Source: an uncultured Ruminococcus sp. (GTDB taxonomy: Bacteria > Bacillota > Clostridia > Oscillospirales > Ruminococcaceae). From it: DNA of 16,184 nucleotides. The stretch spans positions 1 to 16,184 of the forward strand of contig NZ_CAMHRZ010000052.1 of NCBI RefSeq assembly GCF_946187255.1, in the 5' to 3' direction. Shown piece after piece: positions 1 to 6,386 of this stretch. Below the pieces are notes generated by a model. That model was not told where the DNA came from. It did no database searches and saw nothing but the letters and a program-made list of their open reading frames with translations. A program made the translations under genes and the position numbers. Numbering within the stretch: position 1 is the stretch's first letter; each line of letters starts with the position of its first letter.

Positions 1-211
1 CTAGCTTTCTCGGGCGTGAGGGTTTTGGTGCGCAGAGGGGGTATGGGGGGCTCCGTCCCCCCATTTAGAATAAGAGCGAACGACGGTCAAGTTACCGCGT
101 GAGGGTTTTGGCGCGCAGAGGGGGTATGGGGGGCTCCGTCCCCCATTTAGATAAGATCATGGGGGGCTATGCCCCCATTTGGATAAGATCATGGGGGGCT
201 CCGTCCCCCGT
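1..211. repeat. Cluster of hairpin repeats upstream of the carboxypeptidase gene
   Basis: No gene is seen here. A 48-base direct repeat with one mismatch occurs at 14-61 and 97-144. It begins GCGTGAGGGTTTTGG and runs into a G-run/C-run hairpin. Hairpins of the form ATGGGGG, short loop, CCCCCAT lie at 43-64, 126-146, 159-178 and 191-211. The last three belong to tandem units of 32-33 bases (126-158, 159-190, 191 onward) that share the spacer TTTAGATAAGATC. Loops are CTCCGT-like or GCTATG. Bases 1-16 and 70-92 match fragments of the longer elements at 2568-2957 and 7789-8023. No clear promoter for the downstream gene could be picked out, so it may lie left of the window or within the repeats. 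Confidence 0.85.
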
Positions 212-240
212 TTAGATCAAGAAAGGATGGTAAGGAGAAA

Positions 241-1440
241 ATGAAGAACAGTAACCGTAAGGGCGGCGCTGCGGTAGTCGCGGTGCTTGTGATGATAATC
301 ATCGTGGCGGTGGGCTGTGCGGTCATGGTCGTTACAGGCAGAAAGACCATAAAGCCCAACGAGAACGTTGTTGCACCCATGCCCGCAGGCTATGACACGG
401 AGACTACCGTAGAGGAGGAAACTCCTACGGAGGAGGAAGAGGTAGTTGAAGAGGTGCCCGAGATAAAGCCCTCGATGATACCCGAGATCTCGGCAAGCTA
501 TGAGACTATCAATCTCAAGGATTCCACTTTCACGACTGCTATACTTCTCGACTGCGAGAGCAACGAGATTCTGGCAGGTCTGAAATACGACAAGAAGATA
601 TATCCCGCTTCTCTGACCAAGCTGGTCACACTGCTGGTGGCTGCGGAGAATGTTGAGGATCTTAACGCTAAGTACAAGTTCACCGACAAGGACATCGACC
701 CGCTGATAGAGGAGAATGCCAGCCGTGCAGGCTTTGTTGCGGGCGACGAGGTCACTATGGAGGATCTGATGTACTCGGCTATACTGCCCAGCGGCGCTGA
801 CGGCACACTGGGTCTTGCAAACGCTATCGCGGGTTCCGAGAAGGATTTTGTCAAGCTGATGAACGACAAGATGGCTGATCTGGGACTGACTGATACCAAT
901 TTCGTTAATGCCAGCGGTCTTCACGACAAGCAGCACTACACCACCGCTCAGGATATGGCTGTGGTAATGAGGGCTTGTATGCAGAACGAGATCTGCCGCA
1001 AGGTGCTGTGCGCTTCCGAGTGGACAACACACCCCACCAAGGAAGAACCCGAGGGTATCGAGCTTGAAAGCATATTCCACTCCCGTTACGGCGGATACTT
1101 CATCGATGCAGACCAGGACGGCGAAGAGGATGCAAAGGTACTGGGCGGAAAGACAGGCTTTACAGATGAAGCACAGTACACTCTGGCATCGGCTGTTGAG
1201 TACAACGGCAAGGAGTACATCTGCGTGACCATCAAGTCTTCCGAGGCTCTGGCTGCTACAGAGGATACCATCATGGTATTCGAGAATTACCTCCCCGGCG
1301 CTGTGGGCACCCCCGTGACCGAAGACAGCAGTGAGGACGAGAGCAGCGAAGACGAGGAGAGCAAGGGCGAAAGCACCACTATCAAGATAGATGATGACAG
1401 CAGCTCCAAGGCTCCCGTAAACGAGGACTACGAGTCTTAA
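241..1440 (+). CDS. D-alanyl-D-alanine carboxypeptidase, membrane-anchored (peptidase family S11)
   Basis: A penicillin-binding-protein-type serine peptidase of 399 residues that trims the terminal D-Ala from peptidoglycan stem peptides outside the membrane. Residues 10-32 form one hydrophobic segment without a clear cleavage site, so a signal anchor is likely. Residues 53-74 are a very acidic linker. The catalytic domain runs from about 90 to 350. It shows the SxxK motif (S124-L-T-K127) and the KTG triad (304-306 in GGKTGF). The usual SxN motif is S184-G-A186, with the following D187 where many relatives have SGN. The tail from about 355 is rich in Ser, Asp and Glu. AAGGAG lies at 232-237, close to the ATG, and no upstream in-frame start was seen. 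A terminator follows directly, so the gene is probably transcribed alone. It is a DacA/DacF-type enzyme; the exact subtype is not resolved. Confidence 0.9.
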   Translation: MKNSNRKGGAAVVAVLVMIIIVAVGCAVMVVTGRKTIKPNENVVAPMPAGYDTETTVEEETPTEEEEVVEEVPEIKPSMIPEISASYETINLKDSTFTTAILLDCESNEILAGLKYDKKIYPASLTKLVTLLVAAENVEDLNAKYKFTDKDIDPLIEENASRAGFVAGDEVTMEDLMYSAILPSGADGTLGLANAIAGSEKDFVKLMNDKMADLGLTDTNFVNASGLHDKQHYTTAQDMAVVMRACMQNEICRKVLCASEWTTHPTKEEPEGIELESIFHSRYGGYFIDADQDGEEDAKVLGGKTGFTDEAQYTLASAVEYNGKEYICVTIKSSEALAATEDTIMVFENYLPGAVGTPVTEDSSEDESSEDEESKGESTTIKIDDDSSSKAPVNEDYES

Positions 1441-1454
1441 TAACAAGCAATTGC

Positions 1455-1486
1455 GCGGACAGGGCAACTTCCCTGCCCGCTTTTGT
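1455..1486 (+). terminator. Rho-independent terminator of the carboxypeptidase gene
   Basis: GCGGACAGGG (1455-1464) pairs with CCCTGCCCGC (1471-1480), with one A-C mismatch and a six-base loop, followed by TTTTGTT. It starts 14 bases after the stop codon. Confidence 0.85.
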
Positions 1487-1527
1487 TATGCCGCTGACGG
1501 TATCACAGAAAATACACAATAATGTGG

Positions 1528-1543
1528 TATCATGGGATATGAT
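1528..1543 (+). promoter_or_regulatory. Possible promoter for the 1566 gene
   Basis: Two -10-like hexamers lie between the terminator and the next gene. One is TATCAT at 1528-1533, with a TG one base upstream (extended -10). The other is TATGAT at 1538-1543. Neither has a convincing -35 box at 16-18 bases. A promoter is expected here because a terminator precedes it, but its exact position is uncertain. Confidence 0.3.
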
Positions 1544-1565
1544 AAATTTTTAAGGAGTTCAGTGC

Positions 1566-1934
1566 ATGAAAATAGTATTGGTTGAGGCGGATGAAGCCAG
1601 GATAAAGCAACTGGAGAGCGAAAGCGCTTTCACATGGGAGGGCATGACGCTTGATGGTGAAAACATAGATGAGATCGCGAAGGTATTTGTCAGCGAGGAG
1701 CTGGTGCTGCCCGAAACAGACGAGATAACGGGGTATGTGTGGTACGGCAGCACGATGAACAGTCTCTACGGTCTTACAGGTGAGAACAGATATCAGGATG
1801 ATCTTCCCTTTCTCAGCTTTGACAATAAATGTTTCAACGGCACGGGAAATCTTCATGTGTTCAAAATGGAGATAGGTGCCAGATGGCTGGATGATATCGT
1901 AATGAACAATGCACTGGCGGAGCAGGGACGATAG
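1566..1934 (+). CDS. Small acidic protein of unknown function
   Basis: I do not recognise this 122-residue protein. It has no signal peptide, membrane segment or cysteine-rich motif, so it is probably cytosolic. It begins with a short hydrophobic strand (MKIVLVEADEAR) followed by a charged helix, a start reminiscent of small alpha/beta folds. An aromatic-rich middle (YVWYGSTMNSLYGL) lies at about residues 58-71. The start is well supported: AAGGAG at 1552-1557 lies eight bases before the ATG. The next gene starts 18 bases after the stop codon, so the two are probably co-transcribed. No function is inferred. Confidence 0.7.
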   Translation: MKIVLVEADEARIKQLESESAFTWEGMTLDGENIDEIAKVFVSEELVLPETDEITGYVWYGSTMNSLYGLTGENRYQDDLPFLSFDNKCFNGTGNLHVFKMEIGARWLDDIVMNNALAEQGR

Positions 1935-1952
1935 GTCAGGAGCATTGCAGAG

Positions 1953-2561
1953 ATGATGCGGGGCGTTACGCAGGGGGAGAGTTTAGAAGTGCCGAAGAAA
2001 TACGAAACAAAGAAACACACCTACGGCACAACGGCTTTCCGTGTGGCGCTGGGGGGTATATGTGCGGCGGTGTGCCTGATGCTCATGTTCTGCAGTTCCT
2101 TTCTGCCTGTGCTGAGCTACGCGATACCCATGTTATCGGGTGTGCTGATGGTGGTGATGATAGTGGAGACAGACAGCCGCTGGGCGCTGGCGACCTACTG
2201 CGCCGTCAGTCTGCTGTGCCTGTTCATCACGCCTAATATCGAAGCATCACTGCTGTTCATACTTTTCATGGGATACTACCCGATACTCCAGTTCAGGCTC
2301 AACCAAATGAAAAACAAGGCGCTGAAATGGGCGCTGAAGCTGGGTGTATACAACGCCGCCATCGTGATATACTATAACTTGTTCAAGTTCGTGTTCACGT
2401 CGGTGGATATGCTGGAGGACAGCGAGTTTTTCGGGAAATACGCACTTCCTGCGCTGCTGCTGGAAGCCGAGATCGCTTTTTTTCTGTATGACCGATTTCT
2501 CACGATGCTCTCGCAGGTATACATAAGCTGGTTCAGGAAGCGCATACTAAGAAGAAAGTGA
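1953..2561 (+). CDS. Integral membrane protein, ECF-transporter S-component-like
   Basis: A 202-residue hydrophobic protein with about six predicted membrane helices, at roughly residues 28-50, 54-71, 77-94, 97-115, 129-149 and 163-181. It has a basic N-terminus and a basic C-terminal tail (WFRKRILRRK). The stretch LLFILFMGYYPIL followed by a Lys/Arg-rich loop and a W-A-L-K-L-G-V-Y-N-A-A helix resembles a clostridial family of predicted membrane proteins related to substrate-binding (S) subunits of energy-coupling-factor transporters. This rests on remembered family pattern, and no substrate can be named. Two starts are possible. ATG 1953 has AGGAG at 1938-1942. GTG 1989 has GGGGGAG at 1973-1979 and would give a 190-residue protein beginning PKKYETKKH after its Met. 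It probably shares a transcript with the small gene before it. Confidence 0.75.
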   Translation: MMRGVTQGESLEVPKKYETKKHTYGTTAFRVALGGICAAVCLMLMFCSSFLPVLSYAIPMLSGVLMVVMIVETDSRWALATYCAVSLLCLFITPNIEASLLFILFMGYYPILQFRLNQMKNKALKWALKLGVYNAAIVIYYNLFKFVFTSVDMLEDSEFFGKYALPALLLEAEIAFFLYDRFLTMLSQVYISWFRKRILRRK

Positions 2562-2567
2562 CCCTGA

Positions 2568-2957
2568 CATCCAAATGGGGGACGGGAGTCCCCCATACCC
2601 CCTCATCAGCTTTGCTGATGTTGGCGCGCCAAAACCCTAACTGCGACTGCGTCGGCAGTGCGCCCGAGAAACCTAGCGACTTTTTGCACTCCGCTCGTTC
2701 CTCGCTATGTTCAAAAAGACGCTAGGGGCGCTAACAGCGACTGCGTCGGCTGTGGCTTTTGGCTTGCCATGCTTGTTAATTTAGGGCGCAGCTCCCAATT
2801 TTGCTGAAAGCACGGTAAAGAGCCGAAAGCCCGAGCGCAATCTTGACCGTAGTGAGCCGAAGCGAGGAACGAGCGGAGAGCGAACGAAGCGTCAAGGGTT
2901 CTCTGCGCGAGGGTTTCGGCGCAGGGGGTATGGGGGCTGTGCCCCCATTTAGATATA
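2568..2957. repeat. Mosaic hairpin-rich repeat element with inverted ends
   Basis: The 451-base gap between convergent genes holds no credible gene. The left end reads ATCCAAATGGGGG and the right end is the inverse of ATCTAAATGGGGG. Inside each end come a G/C hairpin (2575-2596 and 2930-2948), a run like CATACCCCCT, and the block CCAAAACCCT or its inverse GAGGGTTTCGG, so the inverted ends extend over roughly 40-50 imperfect bases. Internal parts are a hairpin at 2604-2620 (CATCAGC, TTT, GCTGATG), two related stem-loops at 2640-2659 and 2734-2753, a long stem at 2672-2726, and a core at 2821-2900 that recurs inverted at 7853-7947. No transposase and no obvious target duplication are seen. It resembles a non-autonomous MITE-like or REP-like element. 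Confidence 0.75.
2672..2726. repeat. Long stem-loop inside the intergenic element
   Basis: Arms 2672-2686 (CCTAGCGACTTTTTG) and 2712-2726 (CAAAAAGACGCTAGG) pair over 14 of 15 positions, with one A-A mismatch, around a 25-base loop. A fragment related to its left flank, GAGAAA-CCTAG, is inverted at bases 1-16. Confidence 0.8.
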
Positions 2958-2960
2958 TTC

Positions 2961-2994
2961 AAAAAAACAGCCGCACCTGTTTTGATGCGGCTGT
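2961..2994 (-). terminator. Rho-independent terminator of the pyrK-pyrD-nspC operon
   Basis: Read on the minus strand, ACAGCCGCA (2994-2986) pairs with TGCGGCTGT (2975-2967), with a short loop, and is followed by a run of seven T (2967-2961). It lies 19 bases beyond the nspC stop codon. Confidence 0.93.
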
Positions 2995-3012
2995 ATGATA
3001 CTTATGTTTTGT

Positions 3013-4158
3013 TCAGACCCTCGACTTGAAATCCTCATAGCCGAAGTGCTTTACGACCTCCGTGCTGCCGTCCTGCTTTTCAAGGCAGATATCGGGCAGG
3101 GGCATACCGTTGAAGGTGTTGTTCTTGCACATGGAGTATATCGCCATGTCACAGAACACCAGTCTGTCGCCTGCTTTAAGCGGTGCGTCGAATGAGTAAT
3201 CGCCTATGATATCTCCCGCCAGGCAGGTGGGTCCTCCCAGACGGTAGGTGTAACTCTTTTCGCCTGCTTCACCCGCGCCTATGACTTCGGGGCGGTAAGG
3301 CATTTCCAGTACATCGGGCATATGGCAGGCGGCGGAGGTATCGACTATCGCAAACTCCGTGCCGTTCTTGCCTGTATCCAGCACCTCTGTAACAAGCCAG
3401 CCCGCATTGAGTGCGCAGGCTTCTCCCGGTTCGAGGTATACCTGAACGCCGTACTTCTGCTGGATGCTGTCCACCGTTCTGCAAAGCAGGTCGATGTCGT
3501 ATCCCGGCTTGGTTATATGATGTCCGCCGCCGAGATTGAGCCATTTCATCTGTCCCAGGTACCCGCCGAAGTGCTTTTCGATGTGGGGTACAGTCCTTGC
3601 CAACACATCAGCGCCCTGTTCGCACATGGTGTGAAAATGCAGACCCTCGATGCCGTCCAGCTTTCCGCTCTCGAAATTCTCGGGAGTAACGCCCAGCCTT
3701 GACCCTGTAAAGCAGGGGTTGTATATGTCCGTATCTATCTCGGAATACAGCGGATTGCACCTTATGCCGCAGGATATCCTGCGTCCGCTTTTTTGTACAG
3801 TATCGCGGTGCAGCTCCCACTGGGAAAAGCTGTTGAATATGATATCGTCACATATCTTCACCAGTTCCGCCATATCCTCTTTTTTGTAGGCAGGGCTGAA
3901 AACGTGAGTCTCTCCGCCGAATTCATCATGCCCGAGCTTTGCTTCATACAGTCCGCTGGCGGTCGTGCCGTCCAGATAGGGTCTCATCATGGGATAGACC
4001 GAGTACATCGAAAACGCCTTCTGTGCCAGAAGTATCTTGCAGCCCGTCCTCTTGCGGACAGACAGCAGTATTTCCATATTATGCTTTAAAGCATTCTCGC
4101 TCACCAGATAGCAGGGAGTTCTCAGCGAGTATATATCGCTTTCAAAAGGGAAGTCCAT
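3013..4158 (-). CDS. nspC: Carboxynorspermidine (carboxyspermidine) decarboxylase
   Basis: A fold-III PLP enzyme of 381 residues, the usual family length. It decarboxylates carboxynorspermidine or carboxyspermidine to the free triamine, the last step of the dehydrogenase-dependent polyamine route, in the cytosol. K47 in LLAQKAFS is the likely Schiff-base lysine. Other family marks are GLHFHTMCEQ, the glycine-rich LNLGGGHHIT, EPGEAC, and near the end GDRLVFCDMAIYSMCKNNTF. AAGGAGGG directly precedes the ATG and overlaps the pyrD stop codon (TAAGGAGGGACTATG), so it is translated from the pyrKD message. The partner carboxy(nor)spermidine dehydrogenase is not in the window. A terminator follows. 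Family assignment is strong; preference for spermidine or norspermidine cannot be read from sequence. Confidence 0.92.
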   Translation of the reverse strand: MDFPFESDIYSLRTPCYLVSENALKHNMEILLSVRKRTGCKILLAQKAFSMYSVYPMMRPYLDGTTASGLYEAKLGHDEFGGETHVFSPAYKKEDMAELVKICDDIIFNSFSQWELHRDTVQKSGRRISCGIRCNPLYSEIDTDIYNPCFTGSRLGVTPENFESGKLDGIEGLHFHTMCEQGADVLARTVPHIEKHFGGYLGQMKWLNLGGGHHITKPGYDIDLLCRTVDSIQQKYGVQVYLEPGEACALNAGWLVTEVLDTGKNGTEFAIVDTSAACHMPDVLEMPYRPEVIGAGEAGEKSYTYRLGGPTCLAGDIIGDYSFDAPLKAGDRLVFCDMAIYSMCKNNTFNGMPLPDICLEKQDGSTEVVKHFGYEDFKSRV

Positions 4159-4167
4159 AGTCCCTCC

Positions 4168-5079
4168 TTACCACGGCTTAACTGTGCCGACTATCTCGGA
4201 AATGTTGGCTATGCCCTTGTCCTCGCAGTATTTCTGCAAGCCGTCGATTATCTTCACGGGTGCAAAGGGGTCATTGAATATCGCAGCACCCACCTGCACA
4301 AGGCTGGCACCTGCCATCATTATCTCCACAGCGTCCTCCCAGGTGGAAACGCCGCCCATTCCGCATACGGGGATATTTACAGCATTTGCTGCCTGCCATA
4401 CCATCCTCACCGCCACAGGGAACACCGCAGGACCCGAAAGTCCGCCCACGTTGTTTCTGAGTATCGGTCTGCCGGTATTGATATCTATCCTCATGCCCAA
4501 CAGGGTATTAATAAGGGATATGGCATCTGCGCCGTTGGCCTCAACGCTTTTTGCGATATCGGCAATGCTGGTCACGTTGGGTGACAGCTTTACCATTACG
4601 GGCTTGTCGGAATTGTCCTTTACCGCCCTTGTGACCTGTCCCGCGATAGTGCAGTCAGTGCCGAAAGCCGCACCGCCCTGTTTTACGTTGGGGCAGGAGA
4701 TATTCAGCTCTATCATATCGATATCGCTGCCCTTGAGCTTTGCAGCCAGCTCAGCACATTCCTCAATGGTAGAACCGGCGATATTTGCGATTATGCGTGT
4801 ATCCTTTGTCAGAAGATTGGGGAGCTCGTAGCTTAAAAACTTATCCACGCCGCCGTTCTGCAGGCCGACGGAATTGAGCATACCCGAAGGAGTCTCCGCA
4901 ACTCTCGGTGCGGGATTTCCCTCTCTCCTGTGAAGTGTTGTACCTTTTACGGATATGCCGCCCAGCTTTGAAAGCGGGTAAAGACATTCATACTCTCTGC
5001 CGTAGCCGTAGGTACCGCTGGCGGGTACTATGGGGTTCTTGAAATCAACTCCGCAGAAATTCACATTCAGCCTGTTCAT
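4168..5079 (-). CDS. pyrD: Dihydroorotate dehydrogenase B, catalytic subunit
   Basis: The FMN-bearing class 1B subunit (303 residues) oxidises dihydroorotate to orotate, step 4 of UMP synthesis. It passes electrons through PyrK to NAD+. The beta/alpha barrel starts with VPASGTYGYG. S43-V-K45-G-T-T and NSVGLQN are FMN/substrate motifs. C129 in LNISCPNVK is the active-site base typical of class 1; class 2 enzymes have Ser here. GMGGVSTWEDA near the C-terminus binds the FMN phosphate in this family. There is no N-terminal membrane extension, so it is cytosolic. Its ATG overlaps the pyrK stop codon (ATGA), which indicates translational coupling and a stoichiometric complex. nspC follows nine bases later. 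Confidence 0.96.
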   Translation of the reverse strand: MNRLNVNFCGVDFKNPIVPASGTYGYGREYECLYPLSKLGGISVKGTTLHRREGNPAPRVAETPSGMLNSVGLQNGGVDKFLSYELPNLLTKDTRIIANIAGSTIEECAELAAKLKGSDIDMIELNISCPNVKQGGAAFGTDCTIAGQVTRAVKDNSDKPVMVKLSPNVTSIADIAKSVEANGADAISLINTLLGMRIDINTGRPILRNNVGGLSGPAVFPVAVRMVWQAANAVNIPVCGMGGVSTWEDAVEIMMAGASLVQVGAAIFNDPFAPVKIIDGLQKYCEDKGIANISEIVGTVKPW

Positions 5080-5843
5080 TCAAAGACCACCTCCTTGCTG
5101 TCAAATACAGGTCCATCCTTGCACACATGGGAATGTATCTCCTTGCCGTCCTTTACTGTTCTGCAGGCGCATACCAGACAGGCACCCACGCCGCAGGCCA
5201 TTCTCTGTTCAAGGGATACCTGACATTCTATACCGTTCTTCTCCGCGATATCCGCTATCCTTTTGAGCATCACCATGGGTCCGCAGGCAACGATGATATC
5301 AGGCTTGTCCTTTGCTATCTGCTCTTCCAGTGCATCGGTGACAAAGCCCTTTCTGCCTGCCGAACCGTCGTCGGTGCAGAGTATGGTCTCAACGCCCGAA
5401 GCCTTGAAGTCTTCCTGCAATATCACAGCAGCCATGTTCCTGAAACCGCTTATAGCCACCGCATTGCTGCCGTAAGCCTTAGCTATGCCCACCATGGGGG
5501 GAACACCGATACCGCCGCCTACGCATATCGCCTTCTTGCCTTCCAGCACCTTGAAGCCCTTGCCCAGCGGTGCGATAATGTCTATCAGCTGACCCTTGTT
5601 GAGTTCAGCCAGCTTTTCCGTACCCTTGCCGCGTATCTCGAACACAAGGCGTATAGTGCCCTTGTCTTTGTCTATGTCGCATATAGATATGGGTCTGCGC
5701 AGGAAAAAGCCCTCCGCAGCCACCTGTGCGAACTGTCCCGCCTGTGCAAGTTCAGCTATATCGGGGCAAAGCACTTCGATATCGAAAATGCCCTTAGCTA
5801 AGGTCTTTTTCGATACTATCTGATATTTCCCTTGTTTGTACAT
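5076..5843 (-). CDS. pyrK: Dihydroorotate dehydrogenase B, electron-transfer subunit
   Basis: A ferredoxin-reductase-like protein of 255 residues that carries FAD and a [2Fe-2S] cluster and links PyrD to NAD+ in a heterotetramer. R50-P-I-S53 is the FAD-binding motif. GGGIGVPP (109-116) is the nucleotide-binding loop. The cluster ligands are C217, C222, C225 and C241, with spacing C-x4-C-x2-C-x15-C close to known PyrK proteins; C227 is an extra cysteine. GGGAG lies eight bases before the ATG. The 102-base gap to the upstream SUKH gene holds no terminator, so pyrK could be read from the consensus promoter at 6358-6386. No PyrR-type anti-antiterminator leader was recognised. Confidence 0.95.
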   Translation of the reverse strand: MYKQGKYQIVSKKTLAKGIFDIEVLCPDIAELAQAGQFAQVAAEGFFLRRPISICDIDKDKGTIRLVFEIRGKGTEKLAELNKGQLIDIIAPLGKGFKVLEGKKAICVGGGIGVPPMVGIAKAYGSNAVAISGFRNMAAVILQEDFKASGVETILCTDDGSAGRKGFVTDALEEQIAKDKPDIIVACGPMVMLKRIADIAEKNGIECQVSLEQRMACGVGACLVCACRTVKDGKEIHSHVCKDGPVFDSKEVVFE

Positions 5844-5945
5844 TCTATCAACTCCCGTTATTATTTTCGTGTATCTATCCTTCGTTATTGTAAGCTATAG
5901 GCATGATGAGTATCTCTTTCCTGCTTTCCATTCGTTCGCTCACGT

Positions 5946-6335
5946 TCACCTGAAGAATTCCAGCAGGCTGCCCGCGCAGAATTCCTCTTCCTCGTCGTAG
6001 TATTCGCGGAAATACACCTTGCCGTCGGGCTTTATCACATACTTTCCGCCCGCACCGTTGCCCGAGAACACCACGCCGTCACCGCCGTGATCGGCTCTGT
6101 AGGTCTCAGTCTCCGAGATGATCTCATCAAAGGTGTAAACGATAAAATATACGGATACTCGTTCACCCGTTTTGGGTATCACCATAGTTTCCTCTATCCC
6201 GTCCGATTCATGCAGCAGTTCAGCCAGTTCGGCAGGGAAAAGCGTTTTTGCCTTTTCGTACCTTTCTTCGTCCAGCGGTTCACGCAGCAGAAAGTCTTCC
6301 GCGTATCTGTTTCGTACAGCGTCGATAATATCCAT
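5946..6335 (-). CDS. SUKH-family (SMI1/KNR4-like) protein
   Basis: A 129-residue acidic cytosolic protein. The order of motifs fits the SUKH superfamily: an N-terminal helix with FPAELAELLHESDGI (33-47), a central strand region YFIVYTFDEI, then VVFSGNGAGGKYVI (88-101) and a final strand pair KVYFREYYDE before LLEFF. SUKH proteins are best known as immunity proteins against polymorphic toxins, but many occur alone and are uncharacterised. No toxin gene lies next to it here, so immunity function is only a possibility. AGGTGA lies six bases before the ATG, and an almost perfect sigma-A promoter ends just upstream. It is the first gene after that promoter and precedes pyrK. Confidence 0.7.
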   Translation of the reverse strand: MDIIDAVRNRYAEDFLLREPLDEERYEKAKTLFPAELAELLHESDGIEETMVIPKTGERVSVYFIVYTFDEIISETETYRADHGGDGVVFSGNGAGGKYVIKPDGKVYFREYYDEEEEFCAGSLLEFFR

Positions 6336-6357
6336 GATGTATCACCTCTCTATACCT

Positions 6358-6386
6358 ATTATATCCCATAAATGTCCCCGTGTCAA
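6358..6386 (-). promoter_or_regulatory. Consensus sigma-A promoter for the SUKH gene and possibly pyrK-pyrD-nspC
   Basis: On the minus strand TTGACA (6386-6381) and TATAAT (6363-6358) are both perfect and separated by exactly 17 bases. The expected transcription start is near 6351, leaving a leader of about 15 bases before the ATG at 6335. The -35 box contains the stop codon (TGA, 6385-6383) of the upstream gene. No terminator lies between the SUKH gene and pyrK. Confidence 0.9.

Noticed and set aside
126..211. CRISPR array
   Set aside because: The units are hairpin repeats with nearly identical spacer bases, only three copies, and no cas genes.
217..1467. Long minus-strand reading frame opposite the carboxypeptidase gene
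   Set aside because: It mirrors the codon pattern of the real gene, shows no family motif, and has a Cys/Leu-rich composition typical of antisense frames.
2711..2962. Short minus-strand reading frame in the repeat element
   Set aside because: It is made entirely of repeat modules and has no ribosome site or family similarity.
5844..5945. PyrR-binding attenuator upstream of pyrK
   Set aside because: No terminator/antiterminator pair or conserved PyrR loop could be found in this gap.
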